Part shown: piece by piece, positions 36,632 to 45,901 of the stretch
How the letters are laid out: each line of letters opens with the position of its first letter
Position numbering within the stretch: position 1 is the first letter of the stretch
From: Noviherbaspirillum autotrophicum
GTDB taxonomy: Bacteria > Pseudomonadota > Gammaproteobacteria > Burkholderiales > Burkholderiaceae_D
Assembly: GCF_000818395.1 (NCBI RefSeq)
Contig: NZ_JWJG01000007.1
Location: forward strand, 1 to 64,000
Direction of reading: 5' to 3'
Length of the DNA: 64,000 nt
Notes under the pieces: generated by a model
Databases searched by the model: none
Told to the model about the DNA's origin: nothing
Seen by the model: only the letters and a program-made list of their open reading frames with translations
Program-made: the position numbers and the translations under genes

Positions 36632-36847
36632 CTATCGATTTTGGATGGTAAGGCCAAGCACTGTCAGTCCGACTGTTTCGTGAAGCCGACGAACAAAATC
36701 GCGACCGGGGTCGTAAATCCGCTGTTCGGATCCTTCCGGGCCGAAAATGACTGCAGTCAGCACAAGTATCGCGGTAATCCAGGGCAAGGCCGGTGCCGTT
36801 AGATTAGCGCCTGCAGTTGGGCGGCGGGTCATGGTTTTTCCATTCAA
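36632..36847 (-). pseudogene. Cytochrome b561 N-terminal fragment
   Basis: Seventy-one residues matching the start of a cytochrome b561-like protein: a membrane helix (LPWITAILVLTAVIFG), PEGSEQRIYDP and RRLHETVGLTVLGL, where the family has LHxxxGLxVxxLVxLRxxWR. The frame then ends, so the other three helices and haem-ligand histidines are lost. It sits just upstream of the 3' end of the metal ATPase. ATG 36847 may still drive a short membrane peptide. Confidence 0.65.
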
Positions 36848-36859
36848 ATGCCGGTTTGC

Positions 36860-39217
36860 TCACGAGGACAAGCCGTGATAAATCTCTTCTTCCTGCGCGA
36901 AATGCAGTCGCAGAATGGCATCGAGCGCATACAAGGTTCGGCGCATTTCCTGCATGGACGCTTTGTCGCGCTTCTCGCTAGGCATCTTCGTGGCGAGCCG
37001 ATCGACGGTGCGACTCAGGCGGTAAATTTCCCGGTGCGTGCTGCTCATGGATGCCATCGGATCCTGGCCGCCGATCAAACGCGCGACGCGCGGATAAAGC
37101 GTGGCATCGTCCGTCGATTCGTGCGGCAAGATCTGGTCTTGAAGTGACGTGCTCAAGGAAGCCAGTTCTTCCCTGATCGTCGAAGCCGGTAACTCATCAG
37201 CCCGATCTGCCAGCCATCTCAGGCGGTCAATAACGGGCAACAGGCGAGCATGCTCTTCTTGCAGTTTGCTGACATCGTCCGCCGAAAGACGTTCTGCCGC
37301 TTTTTCTTTCTCCAGGCGAAGAACACGAAGTGCATTCAGGATGACAGTGACGTCGATCACCTCTTGAAAGATGGCTCCGGCCACGGGCGGTAAATAGCCG
37401 AAGGCGGCGACCAGCATCGCGAACATCGAAAGCCCCATGCCTGCCGCGACGCATTGCAAGGCGATGGTCCGGGTCTGCTGCGCAATACGAACTGCAAATG
37501 CCAGTCGATCCAGGCGATCGACCAACAACACGACTTGTGCAGACTCGGCCGCCGCAGCCGCACCTCGTGCACCCATGGCGACGCCGATGTCGGCGGCGGC
37601 CAGTGCCGGCGCATCGTTGATTCCGTCACCGACCATCATCGTCACGCTGTTCCTGCGTGCATCTGCAATTGCGGCAAGTTTCGAAGCAGGCGTCTGCTCC
37701 GCCATGACGGTATCTACACCCAAGGAATTGCCAATGGTGGCGGCCACGTCACGCCGATCTCCGGTGAGCATGATGATGCGTTCTACGCCGGATGCCCGCA
37801 TCAGCCGCATGGCACGCGGTGTGTCCAAGCGGATTTCGTCTGCCATGTGAAGCACACCGCAGAACCGCCCATCAATGGCGACATAGACGCCTGCGGTGCC
37901 TTCGTATCCAACGCGCTCGCCCAGGCCCATCGACCACGATGGCATCGCCGCGCTGCCCAAAACGTATTCGATTCCGCCGACACGGACCTCTATGCCGTCT
38001 ACTCGACCGGACAGTCCGGCACCGGGCTGCTCGGACGCATGCTCAGGAATGGATAGCGCCAGTCCGCGTCCGATCGCGGCGCAGACCACAGCTTGCGCGA
38101 TGGCATGGTTGGACATTTGTTCCAGCGATGCCGCCAACCTGAGCACCTCTTCATGCGGCACCGTCGGTGCGGTGGCCATGGCAGTCAGGCGAGCCCTGCC
38201 AACGGTGAGCGTACCGGTCTTGTCGAGGAACAAGGTCTTGACCTGTGCCATTTTTTCGAGTGCGCCGCCGTGTTTGATTAACACCCCACGTTGTGCGCAG
38301 CGGGACATGGCACAGACAATCGCAACCGGCACCGCCAAAATCAAAGGGCAGGGCGTGGCGACCACGACGACGGCCAAAGCGCGATTCGGATCACCGGACA
38401 ACAGCCAGGACAAGCCTGCGACCCCTAAAGCCAGCGGGACAAATAGCAGCGCATAGCGATCAGCCAGTCGCGCTGCAGGCGCTTTTGAATGTTGCGCGGC
38501 GTGGACAAGACGAATGATGTTGGAAAATGTGCTGTCTTGGGAAGTGTTGGTGGCCAGCAAATCGAATGCATCCCCGGCATTGATGCTGCCGCTGGCTATT
38601 GCATTTCCCGCAGAATATGACACCGGCAAAGATTCGCCGGTCAGGCTCGATCGATCCACGACGGCCGCAGCAAGAAGCGTCCCGTCAACCGGCACCGTTT
38701 CCCCGGATCGCACAAGGATGCGATCGCCGGGGCGAACAGCTGTCATCGGCACCTGAGCGATGACGCTGCCGTCATATCGATTGGCAAATTGAGGTGCTTT
38801 TGCCAATAATGCGGACATTTCTTCCTGCGCGCGTCTTTCCGCAAGTCCTTCCAGCGCACGGCCCCCGGCAAACATCAATGTGATCACGGATGCTGTTAGA
38901 TATTCCTGCAACGTGATCGCGCCGGCGATTGACACCAAGGCGATGAGGTCAAGCCCAAATTTCCTTTGCCATATCGCGACCACGGTATCGATCAGCACCG
39001 ACAGGAGAACGAGGCTGGCACCGCCGCACCACATCCAATCGGCAATGTCTTCCATCCCCTGTAGATGCAAGACGCTACCGGCAGCCAAGGTAATGGCGCA
39101 TACGGTCACTTGCAGCAGATTAAGTCGATTTCCAGACATCATGGAGGCGTCCCATGGCGCTGCTGATGAAACCGGTTTCGGAAAGGCGGAATGATGGTCG
39201 TGATGCCTGATAAGCAT
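36860..39217 (-). CDS. P1B-5 metal ATPase with C-terminal hemerythrin domain
   Basis: A 785-residue heavy-metal exporter. The N-terminus is histidine-rich (MLIRHHDHHS) without an HMA domain. The transport core has SSLTGES, the metal-site motif ATPCPL in the sixth helix region, FLDKTGTLT, and GDGINDAPAL. After the last helix, residues about 650-785 form a hemerythrin-like four-helix domain with EEHARL, LPHES, STHREI and LHFAQEEEIYHG supplying di-iron ligands. TPC plus hemerythrin marks the P1B-5 group; characterised members (Sinorhizobium Nia, an Acidothermus protein) relate to Ni and Fe. The usual HP of the nucleotide-binding SxHP motif is HA here (SNHAIAQAV). Confidence 0.88.
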   Translation of the reverse strand: MLIRHHDHHSAFPKPVSSAAPWDASMMSGNRLNLLQVTVCAITLAAGSVLHLQGMEDIADWMWCGGASLVLLSVLIDTVVAIWQRKFGLDLIALVSIAGAITLQEYLTASVITLMFAGGRALEGLAERRAQEEMSALLAKAPQFANRYDGSVIAQVPMTAVRPGDRILVRSGETVPVDGTLLAAAVVDRSSLTGESLPVSYSAGNAIASGSINAGDAFDLLATNTSQDSTFSNIIRLVHAAQHSKAPAARLADRYALLFVPLALGVAGLSWLLSGDPNRALAVVVVATPCPLILAVPVAIVCAMSRCAQRGVLIKHGGALEKMAQVKTLFLDKTGTLTVGRARLTAMATAPTVPHEEVLRLAASLEQMSNHAIAQAVVCAAIGRGLALSIPEHASEQPGAGLSGRVDGIEVRVGGIEYVLGSAAMPSWSMGLGERVGYEGTAGVYVAIDGRFCGVLHMADEIRLDTPRAMRLMRASGVERIIMLTGDRRDVAATIGNSLGVDTVMAEQTPASKLAAIADARRNSVTMMVGDGINDAPALAAADIGVAMGARGAAAAAESAQVVLLVDRLDRLAFAVRIAQQTRTIALQCVAAGMGLSMFAMLVAAFGYLPPVAGAIFQEVIDVTVILNALRVLRLEKEKAAERLSADDVSKLQEEHARLLPVIDRLRWLADRADELPASTIREELASLSTSLQDQILPHESTDDATLYPRVARLIGGQDPMASMSSTHREIYRLSRTVDRLATKMPSEKRDKASMQEMRRTLYALDAILRLHFAQEEEIYHGLSS

Positions 39218-39503
39218 GCTAGGAGCGGGTACGTTCCATATGCATGATCCAAGTCAAATGGTTTTGGATACGTTTGTTCCAAGACGCCGCGGCGGGTGTG
39301 GCGCAGTCACGGCGTAGCGGCATCAGATCGGAAACATACTCTTTCCAGCGGCATGCATGGTCCAATGTGCCGTTACGCCCAAGTTGTCCTGACGGAGATG
39401 TTTATGCGCACGACCAATGAATAGCTTGGCCATCGGGCCGGCATTGTCGTACGATGTTGGCGCAGTTGGTGCAACGGCCCATCGCGTCGCGTAGGCTGAA
39501 GCC
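39218..39503. other. Spacer with ATPase promoter, no gene
   Basis: No gene is recognised in these 286 bases. The left end carries the promoter region of the metal ATPase and the right end fades into the outer-membrane efflux remnant. Confidence 0.5.
39244..39257 (-). promoter_or_regulatory. Possible FNR/ANR-type site
   Basis: On the minus strand TTGACTTGGATCAT matches the FNR consensus TTGAT-N4-ATCAA at 8 of 10 positions and lies 27 bp before the ATPase start. Oxygen-dependent control would suit an iron/hemerythrin transporter. A single imperfect site is weak evidence. Confidence 0.3.
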
Positions 39504-39866
39504 TTGGCCGATGTCCTACTGACGCAGTGGCGCGCAAGCAGGCTGACGCTGATAAGCAATACCGTGCTGCGGGCATTCGCGCAGGTTGCATATGTGCTTC
39601 AGGCGCTGGCAAATGAAGCGACGCTGCTCGAGGCGCAACGCAAGGCCTTGGATGCGGCGCAATCGACACGGGACCTCACGCAGCAAAGTTACCAGGCAGA
39701 GCAGACCTGCTTCCCGCAAGTCATCGAGGCGCAGCGCCTCGATCAGCAGGCCAGGCTCGGCGATGCGCGCGCCAAGGCTCAGCGCTACCTAGACACGCTG
39801 CAACTGTTCGCCGTCGTCCTGGGCGACGCGCAAGCCGAGGCAGCTCCGCCAGGCACTGCGCCGTGA
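39504..39866 (+). pseudogene. Outer-membrane efflux protein (TolC/OprM) C-terminal fragment
   Basis: The frame keeps the last part of an RND-type outer-membrane factor: FAQVAYVLQALANEATLLEAQRKALDAAQ, LTQQSYQAEQ, VIEAQRLDQQARLGDARAKAQRYLDTLQLFAVVLG. These are the coiled alpha-barrel helices near the C-terminus. The signal peptide, first repeat and any partner pump genes are absent, so this is a truncated remnant. It overlaps the following gene's open frame by a few bases. Confidence 0.8.
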
Positions 39867-39934
39867 TGCGTTGCCGTCGCACGCGCCAATATCACGTCAT
39901 CAAAAAAAAGCAAGCATGTGAGGATATCCCAACG

Positions 39935-40999
39935 ATGAGTGAGGAAAATGCAAAAGGTACCACTTCGATAACTTTGCATGTGAACGGCAATGGCGCAGAA
40001 GTTGGACCGGGCACCGGCCTTGGAACCGGCGAGCACCGGTCAGCATTGCGTGCTGCTCGCTGGTTTTCCTGGATTTTCGGTTTCGCAATGCTTGCGGCGG
40101 TCATCATCGCCGCGCTCCACTTCTCGGAAGAACAGGAGTTCTTGCGCCTCGCAGAGAGGGCGCAGCCATGGTGGCTGGCCGTCGCGATCGTTCTGCAAGT
40201 CGGAACCTATCTGGCGCAGGGCGAGACTTGGCGCGTGGTCACGCGGGCGGCCGGAATTGTGCTGCCGTTGTGGGTGGCCTTCAAACTCAGCCTCGCCCAG
40301 CTGTTCATCAGCCAGGCTCTTCCATCTGGCGGCGTCAGCGGGACGGTGGTCGTCGCCCGGGCGCTCGAGCTACGCGGAGTTCCGCGTAGCGTTGTCATGG
40401 CTTCGGTGCTCGTCGATGGCGTCTCATACTATGCCGCCTATGTCCTGACCCTTGTTCTCGCGCTTCTCATCTCGATGGTGGAGGGCCGAGTGAACCCGCT
40501 CATTCTCGCGGTCGCCCTATGCCTGGTCGTCTTCAGCGTCGCGCTGACCACAGCCGCCCTTGCCCTTGCGGGACGACGGCGCACGACGCCTGCTTGGCTC
40601 GGGCGCGTTCCGCTGCTGGCGAACATGCTTTCGCTACTCGGCGAGGCCGACCCGACGCTTGTCCGTAGCTTCCCGCTCATTCTCAAGAGCGTATTGTTTC
40701 ACCTCGCCATTGTGCTGCTTGACACAGGCACAGTATGGGTTCTCATTCGCTCGCTTGGCGAGGTGGCGTCACCTACCGGCGTATATACGAGCTTCATCGC
40801 TTCCTCGTTGCTTCGGACCATCAGTATCGTGCCTGGCGGGCTGGGTGTATTTGAAGCGACCTCGGTCGTGGCGTTGCAGCACGCGGGAGTGTCGATCCCG
40901 GCGTCGCTCGCGGCGACCTTGTTGTTCCGAGGGGTGAGCTTCTGGCTGCCAATGGTGCCAGGCCTGTTCTTCTCCCGCGACATAAAGAAGGCGACATGA
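39935..40999 (+). CDS. Lysylphosphatidylglycerol synthase-like membrane protein (UPF0104)
   Basis: A 354-residue integral membrane protein of the LPG synthase transmembrane/UPF0104 family, related to the flippase half of MprF. Seven to eight helices can be counted. Typical segments are FISQALPSGGVSGTVVVARAL and SFIASSLLRTISIVPGGLGVFEATSVVALQHAGV. No soluble synthetase domain is attached, so lipid transfer or flipping, not lysyl transfer, is the more likely role. ATG 39935 is preferred; a GAGG site lies rather far upstream (13 bp). It has no operon partner. Confidence 0.85.
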   Translation: MSEENAKGTTSITLHVNGNGAEVGPGTGLGTGEHRSALRAARWFSWIFGFAMLAAVIIAALHFSEEQEFLRLAERAQPWWLAVAIVLQVGTYLAQGETWRVVTRAAGIVLPLWVAFKLSLAQLFISQALPSGGVSGTVVVARALELRGVPRSVVMASVLVDGVSYYAAYVLTLVLALLISMVEGRVNPLILAVALCLVVFSVALTTAALALAGRRRTTPAWLGRVPLLANMLSLLGEADPTLVRSFPLILKSVLFHLAIVLLDTGTVWVLIRSLGEVASPTGVYTSFIASSLLRTISIVPGGLGVFEATSVVALQHAGVSIPASLAATLLFRGVSFWLPMVPGLFFSRDIKKAT

Positions 41000-41036
41000 C
41001 ATAGTGGAACGTACTTGCATTTTGAAACGGTCGAAT

Positions 41037-41936
41037 TCATTGTGGCTTCGTCGCGCTGTGCGCAGTCATGGCTTCATATTCTTCGACAAGGACGTTGTTT
41101 TTTCCATGACGCTTGACTTCATACATCAATAGGTCTGCCGCCTTGATTGCGCTATGGGGATCGGGGATGAAAGAACGGAACGTCACGCATCCGATACTGC
41201 AAGTCACCGCCACCCGCTCCATTTGAAAGGCCCGATGAAGCGCAACGCGGAGTTTTTCAATGAGAATCACGGCCTGATGCCGATCGACTCCGTGAAGGAG
41301 CAGCGCGAATTCGTCGCCGCCAAGCCGGGCCGCAACATCGCTATGGCGAACAGACTTTCCCAATAGGCTTGCAGTGAGCCGAAGAACCCTGTCTCCCTCG
41401 TCGTGGCCGTACTTGTCGTTTATTTTCTTGAAGTCATCAAGATCGATATACACCAAACCGAATCCTATCTGCTGGCGTGCCATCAGGTTGACGCTGAACT
41501 CCAGGCGCTCAAAAAAGCCAAGGCGGTTAAAAACTCCGGTGACGGCATCAACGCGCGCGAGCGCGGCTTCATTTCGCAAGTGAACTACAAGCACGTCGAG
41601 CAAGTACACGATGACCAGCAAGGTGCAGACATGCATGAACAGATTCCAAAAGAACAGACCTTGGCGATTTACGAAATAATGTGCGTTGACTTGTTCCATC
41701 ATCAACGGAGTGCTTGACAGGATGGCGAGGAAGATCCCGCAATGTTTTCCTGCATACCACGTGCCGATACCGACTGGCACGATATAAAGAATGAAGAGGG
41801 AAATATCGACTCCAAACAGGTAGTCTGGAATGCCGATCGCAATAACGCTGGCGAGCGCCAATAGAAAAGTTGTGCTGAACGACGCATCTTGAAGCCAGCG
41901 ATCAGCATTGGACAGTGCGGACTTGAGACTCATCAT
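41037..41936 (-). CDS. Diguanylate cyclase with membrane domain
   Basis: The 299-residue protein has an N-terminal region of about four membrane helices (GIPDYLFGVDISLFILYIVPVGIGTWYAGKHCG) and a C-terminal GGDEF domain with VYIDLDDFKKINDKYGHDEGD and LGGDEFALLL (active form). It makes cyclic di-GMP. ATG 41936 (or 41933) fits the domain; the frame is open to 42164 but that part is a piece of a broken ABC permease in another frame. No inhibitory-site RxxD is obvious. It is monocistronic. Confidence 0.88.
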   Translation of the reverse strand: MMSLKSALSNADRWLQDASFSTTFLLALASVIAIGIPDYLFGVDISLFILYIVPVGIGTWYAGKHCGIFLAILSSTPLMMEQVNAHYFVNRQGLFFWNLFMHVCTLLVIVYLLDVLVVHLRNEAALARVDAVTGVFNRLGFFERLEFSVNLMARQQIGFGLVYIDLDDFKKINDKYGHDEGDRVLRLTASLLGKSVRHSDVAARLGGDEFALLLHGVDRHQAVILIEKLRVALHRAFQMERVAVTCSIGCVTFRSFIPDPHSAIKAADLLMYEVKRHGKNNVLVEEYEAMTAHSATKPQ

Positions 41937-41940
41937 GCGT

Positions 41941-42830
41941 GGAAATTGATTTTGTGCGACGACCAAAGCAGATTGGCTGCGTACTCCCACCCGCTGAAAA
42001 TATCGAACGGCGCGATCTTGAGCACCTTGCGAATGCCGATGTAACTGGAGCTGGTCGCGATCAGCATCACCATGCCAAATGCTTTCCCGAAGTTGTAGAA
42101 CGTGATCAACGATGCATAATCCGGTAGCCGGAGCTTCGCCACGCCAATCAAGCGCGTGCATCAACCCACTTCGATGCCCTAACCCGTCAATGCCTTAATC
42201 GTTGCCGGGAACCGGATCATGTAGACCAGTTCCCGGCCCTTCGCGTCGATGGCTTTCAACGCGCCGAACTTCTCCAGGTTCTCCAGAGTGAAAGTGTAAA
42301 AAGCCTGTCCCGACATCGACGGTCCGGCAATGACGCTGATGATCGTCATCAGAAAAATATTGGTGCCGATGGCGGTCTGGCACTTGTAGAAATTGCTGAT
42401 GCGTTGAATGAACTCGCCCTTGGTCAACGCGAAGTAGGCAAGGCGCGCCACTTCTTTCTGTATCGCTGGTGCGTCGGCCGGGTCTTTCAGCTCGGCCAGG
42501 ATGTAGGAAATCGTAATCGAGTTGACGGAAAGTACCGGAGCGCCCGGCAATAGCTAGCGTAGAGCGTGGGCACATATCGGTTTCCTCCACCATGACACTG
42601 CCTTCATTCGGGAACAAGATTCCCGAGAGGATGCGCAAGAACGTCGTCTTGCCGCTGCCGGAGGGGCCGACGATAGAGAGCATTTCACCAAAGCAGGTGA
42701 CGATGCTGGCGCGGTTGAAGGCGACCGTCCTGGCTTCACCTTTGCCAAAGTACTTCACGATCGTGTTTGCCCGAATCGCCAGCGCTGGCTTCACCACCGT
42801 GTTCACGGCGGAGTCGCTGGCACGGCGCGC
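41941..42830 (-). pseudogene. MacB/DevC-type ABC transporter remnant
   Basis: Reading on the minus strand, an ABC ATPase N-terminus (ALAIRANTIVKYFGKGEARTVA, Walker A IVGPSGSGKTT, LFPNEGSVMVEETDM) breaks off at about 42560. It then joins FtsX-type permease pieces: SVNSITISYILAELKDPADAPA and SGQAFYTFTLENLEKFGALKAI (42179-42550), then IRKVLKIAPFDIFSGWEYAANLL (41933-42151) in yet another frame. The ATPase has lost its signature and Walker B and the permease has lost large parts. Such transporters usually pair with an outer-membrane factor; a fragment of one lies at 39504. Confidence 0.75.
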
Positions 42831-43288
42831 CAATTGACGCGGCACTGTGGCACGTAGGGGTAGTAGCCGGGAGGATCGGCACAGTAGTACCAGTATTGCG
42901 GCATCGCCGACGGGTCGCTCGGCGGGGCGATCGACGCCATGGGCGGCGGTTGATAGGGATTCGGATAGGGGTAGATTGGTGCCGGATAAAAGTACCAGGT
43001 CGCGCCGACGATCCACCACCAACCTGATTGGTCACCATGTCGTCCATGGAGCCAGCGGCCGCCGCGCCAAAGCGCCAGGTCATGTTCATGAAAGCGCCGG
43101 ATATCGCCGCTCCAGTGCCGTGGGGTATGACTGCGTCCGGGTGCTGCACGACCCCGTTCGGCACGCTCGACATCGTGCTCTTCATGTTCCAAACGTCCAT
43201 GGCGCTCCTGTGCCACGCCGGGAACTCCCAACAGCATTAAGAGCATCATTGGAAAAACTGGAGGCATGATTCTGAAGTTTTTTTTCAT
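42803..43288 (-). CDS. Secreted protein with C-terminal YPYVxxC motif
   Basis: A 161-residue exported protein. The signal peptide (MKKNFRIMPPVF to VPGVAQ) is followed by an acidic/basic histidine-rich segment (HGRLEHEEHDVERAERGR), a WRGGRWLHGRHGDQSGWWWIVG segment, a proline/tyrosine-rich linker (YPAPIYPYPNPYQPPP) and a C-terminal QYWYYCADPPGYYPYVPQC. The last element is widespread in Burkholderiales envelope proteins of unknown function and holds two Cys. ATG 43288 is chosen; the frame is open to 43336. Confidence 0.78.
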   Translation of the reverse strand: MKKNFRIMPPVFPMMLLMLLGVPGVAQERHGRLEHEEHDVERAERGRAAPGRSHTPRHWSGDIRRFHEHDLALWRGGRWLHGRHGDQSGWWWIVGATWYFYPAPIYPYPNPYQPPPMASIAPPSDPSAMPQYWYYCADPPGYYPYVPQCRVNWRAVPATPP

Positions 43289-43453
43289 GTAAGAATCCCC
43301 ATGCCACCTTGGCGCAATCAAGACAACGTATCTCATTCAGAAGTGGGCATGTGCCTGCAATTCAGCATAGTCATGCATGCCGTACGGGGCTTGAGATCGC
43401 TCATTCCCGAGGAGTCTTAACATTTTCAAGAGCAAGTATTTCTTCGCGCACGT

Positions 43454-43884
43454 ATGCGGACATGCGACGCGCGCGCAGTCGAGGAGGGCATCGGTGCCGC
43501 TGGCGGAGTGGCCTCGCTTCGTGCTCGCAGCGCTCTTGAAAATCTTCAGCTCCATAACCTGGCGCAAGATTCCGGGGTAAAGATCGTTCACCGTGCGCTG
43601 GAAGAGCCGTTGCGCCAAATTGTTTTCAATGCTGGTGGCGACCCTGACGCGGTGATCGAGGCAGTAACCGACGGCACCGGTGATTTCGGGTACAACGCGG
43701 CGGATGACAGGTACAGGAATCTGATGAAAATGGGAATCATCGATCCCACCAAAGTCACGCGCCTCGCGCTGGCCAACGCGGCCGCGATCGCAAGCCGGTG
43801 CTGACCACGGATTGCATCGTCATGGAAGCACCATCGCAGGCAAGGGCATCGCCCGAAGCAATGCCAGGGGAAATGGGATTCTGA
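43454..43884 (+). pseudogene. groEL: GroEL C-terminal fragment, frameshifted
   Basis: The frame starting near 43454 reads AVEEGIGAAGGVASLRARSALE, SGVKIVHRALEEPLRQIVFNAGG, DFGYNAADDRYRNLMKMGIIDPTKVTRLALANAAAIA, all GroEL C-terminal sequence. After IAS it shifts frame near 43795 and continues as VLTTDCIVMEAP and AMPGEMGF to a stop at 43884, the normal GroEL ending (LTTDCxVxEAP). The first three quarters, including the ATP site and apical domain, are missing. The divergent residues show that it has drifted from a functional gene. Confidence 0.85.
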
Positions 43885-43901
43885 TGCCGCTTTCCTTTTC
43901 C

Positions 43902-44741
43902 TCAATGCGACATGAAAACGGGAATTGTCATCGCGTTCAGCATCGTGCGCGTAACGCCCCCCAGTAGAATTTCGCGAAAGCGTGAATGCCCGTAACACCC
44001 CATCACCAGCAAGTCGCTATTCAAATTGGCAGCGAGAGACAGGAGCGCTTCGCCGACATCTGTTTCTGTCCTTTCTTGCATCACGTCCACTCTGATGTTG
44101 TGGCGTGCAAGATATAACGCGATATCGGCGCCGGGCTGTTCACCGTGAGCATCGGATGGACGATCCGGGTTGAACACGGCTACTTCCACGATCTTTGCCC
44201 GGCGCAACAAAGGAATTGCATTGCGCACGGCTTTGGCGGCCTCGGGGCTGCCATTCCATCCGACCAAAATCCGTTCGCCACAACTCGTTGTCGTAGCCGC
44301 ATAAGGAACTACGAGGACAGGGCAACCGCTCGTCATCGCGACGTATTCCGGCAGATTGGCATAGACCGATGGCGCCGCTCCCTCTGGATCGTATTGCCCC
44401 AGAACGGCCAAGTCACAGTATCCCGCCTGAAGAGCCAGGCCGCCGGCGGCTTCGTCGTCACTCAGGCGTTGCTCATAGGATGCAAGTCCCGCCTGCCGGA
44501 TGATTTTTTCAAAAGGAACGAGTGACCGCTCGGCGCGTTGGCGCAGGATATCGAGATATGGCTGAAGGCTCTCAGGGGTGACATCGATGGCGACAGCTTC
44601 GATCAGAAAGCGGGACACGCCTGTCATGGCGACGCCGATGAGGTGTGCATCTTCCAGCATCGCCAGCCGGGCCGCCAGTTCGACACGGATGTCACAATTC
44701 CGGCCATCGTCGACATGTACCAGAATCGTTTTATAGGACAT
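43902..44741 (-). CDS. Tandem universal stress protein
   Basis: The 279-residue protein carries two UspA domains. The first (about 1-145) begins MSYKTILVHVDDGRNC and lacks a complete nucleotide motif. The second (about 150-279) begins RILVGWNGSPEAAKA and keeps the ATP-binding motif GCYGHSRFREILLGG. Tandem Usps bind ATP and are often induced by stationary phase or low oxygen. It is monocistronic on the minus strand, between a GroEL fragment and a phasin-like gene. Confidence 0.92.
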   Translation of the reverse strand: MSYKTILVHVDDGRNCDIRVELAARLAMLEDAHLIGVAMTGVSRFLIEAVAIDVTPESLQPYLDILRQRAERSLVPFEKIIRQAGLASYEQRLSDDEAAGGLALQAGYCDLAVLGQYDPEGAAPSVYANLPEYVAMTSGCPVLVVPYAATTTSCGERILVGWNGSPEAAKAVRNAIPLLRRAKIVEVAVFNPDRPSDAHGEQPGADIALYLARHNIRVDVMQERTETDVGEALLSLAANLNSDLLVMGCYGHSRFREILLGGVTRTMLNAMTIPVFMSH

Positions 44742-44825
44742 AACACCACTCTTTTCGCAGCGCTGATGCGAGGTTTTTTCAGCTTACGTCATTTCCTTCC
44801 AGTCAGAACGAGCAATTCCATCCTC

Positions 44826-45521
44826 CTAATGCGTGGTATGCCCGTGCTGTGCAGCGCCGCCACGACGTGCGGGAACGGCGGCAGACTCACTGATCCCGCC
44901 CCGGATGCCTGTTAATACATCTTGCACCGCCTGGACGGCCATATTGCTGATGTGTGCCGCTTCTTCAATGGCACCTTCGGCAGACTTTTTGCTAATTTCT
45001 GCGACGTTTTCCCCAACCTCGGCAGTGGCTTCGATAATTCCGTCCACCGTGCGCTTCGCTACCGCACCAATGTCGGCACCTATGGTCGCTGTCTGCCTGA
45101 TGATTGTGCGAATAGTTTCTGTAGACGCTTTTGCGACATCACCCCCAACGTCATGCACACCCATCACGATTCCCGTAGCGACGCTTTTGGCACTCATTGT
45201 CAGCCCCGTGCCGACTTTTTCGGCAGCCTGGATTGCGCCTGTTACGGTATTCTCCACGACGTTGGTCAGCTGGGCTGTCGCATCTCCGCCAGCGCGCAAA
45301 GTATCGGATACGGTCGTCCTGACAAGCTTGGTGATATCTGCTTCAATATCGTTGATGTCGGAGAGCCGTCGTGCGATGCCCTCTTTGACCTTCCCGGCTA
45401 CTGGAGAAGATGCTTTCGATGCATCGGTGGATGCAGGGGCCGCGTGACGCCTTTGTTTCGTCGCATCCGATCCCGCTTCATGTGAGTGCGCTGTGCGCGA
45501 CTTCGTCTCACGCTCTGCCAT
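44826..45521 (-). CDS. Phasin-like helical protein
   Basis: A 231-residue protein with an unstructured charged start and end and a long amphipathic helical middle (residues 45-205) made of repeating units such as VVENTVTGAIQAAEKVGTG, MSAKSVATGIVMGVHDVGG and AKRTVDGIIEATAEVGENVAE. This resembles phasins or granule-associated and membrane-associated helical proteins, but no named domain is certain. It has no signal peptide. It may be linked to polyhydroxyalkanoate granules, since a PHA-synthase fragment occurs in this window. The name rests on composition only. Confidence 0.6.
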   Translation of the reverse strand: MAERETKSRTAHSHEAGSDATKQRRHAAPASTDASKASSPVAGKVKEGIARRLSDINDIEADITKLVRTTVSDTLRAGGDATAQLTNVVENTVTGAIQAAEKVGTGLTMSAKSVATGIVMGVHDVGGDVAKASTETIRTIIRQTATIGADIGAVAKRTVDGIIEATAEVGENVAEISKKSAEGAIEEAAHISNMAVQAVQDVLTGIRGGISESAAVPARRGGAAQHGHTTH

Positions 45522-45901
45522 ATTGCACCTCCATTCGTTGACTTTGCAACTTATCGTATCGCGCCCATCGCGAGCGCAGCGCCATACGTTGCAATCTTGT
45601 GGTGAAAGTTTTTTGCGCGCCTATGCTAATTCGCATCAGTGTTTCCAGGCTACTTCGTCGTGCTATATACCCTGTTGTTGTAGTTGCTGGAATCGCGTTT
45701 GGAAATGGATTTGAGCCGAACCACTGATGCACCACAAACGTTTTTACTAGGCGCACTGCACTGTCCAAAATCAATTGGTGCAGAAGCGTTTTACACGCAA
45801 AACCCTGTATGCATGAAATCGGGATCATTGATAATCAAAGGCAAACTTTGAATCGAGTGGTAGAGGCCATTTTTCTGGAATTTGGCGCATCGAGAGCAAA
45901 G

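Noticed and set aside
45800-45850. FNR-like TTGAT...ATCAA near the Pta-like fragment
   Set aside because: The two halves overlap (TTGATAATCAA) and the spacing is 3 bp too short for an FNR site.
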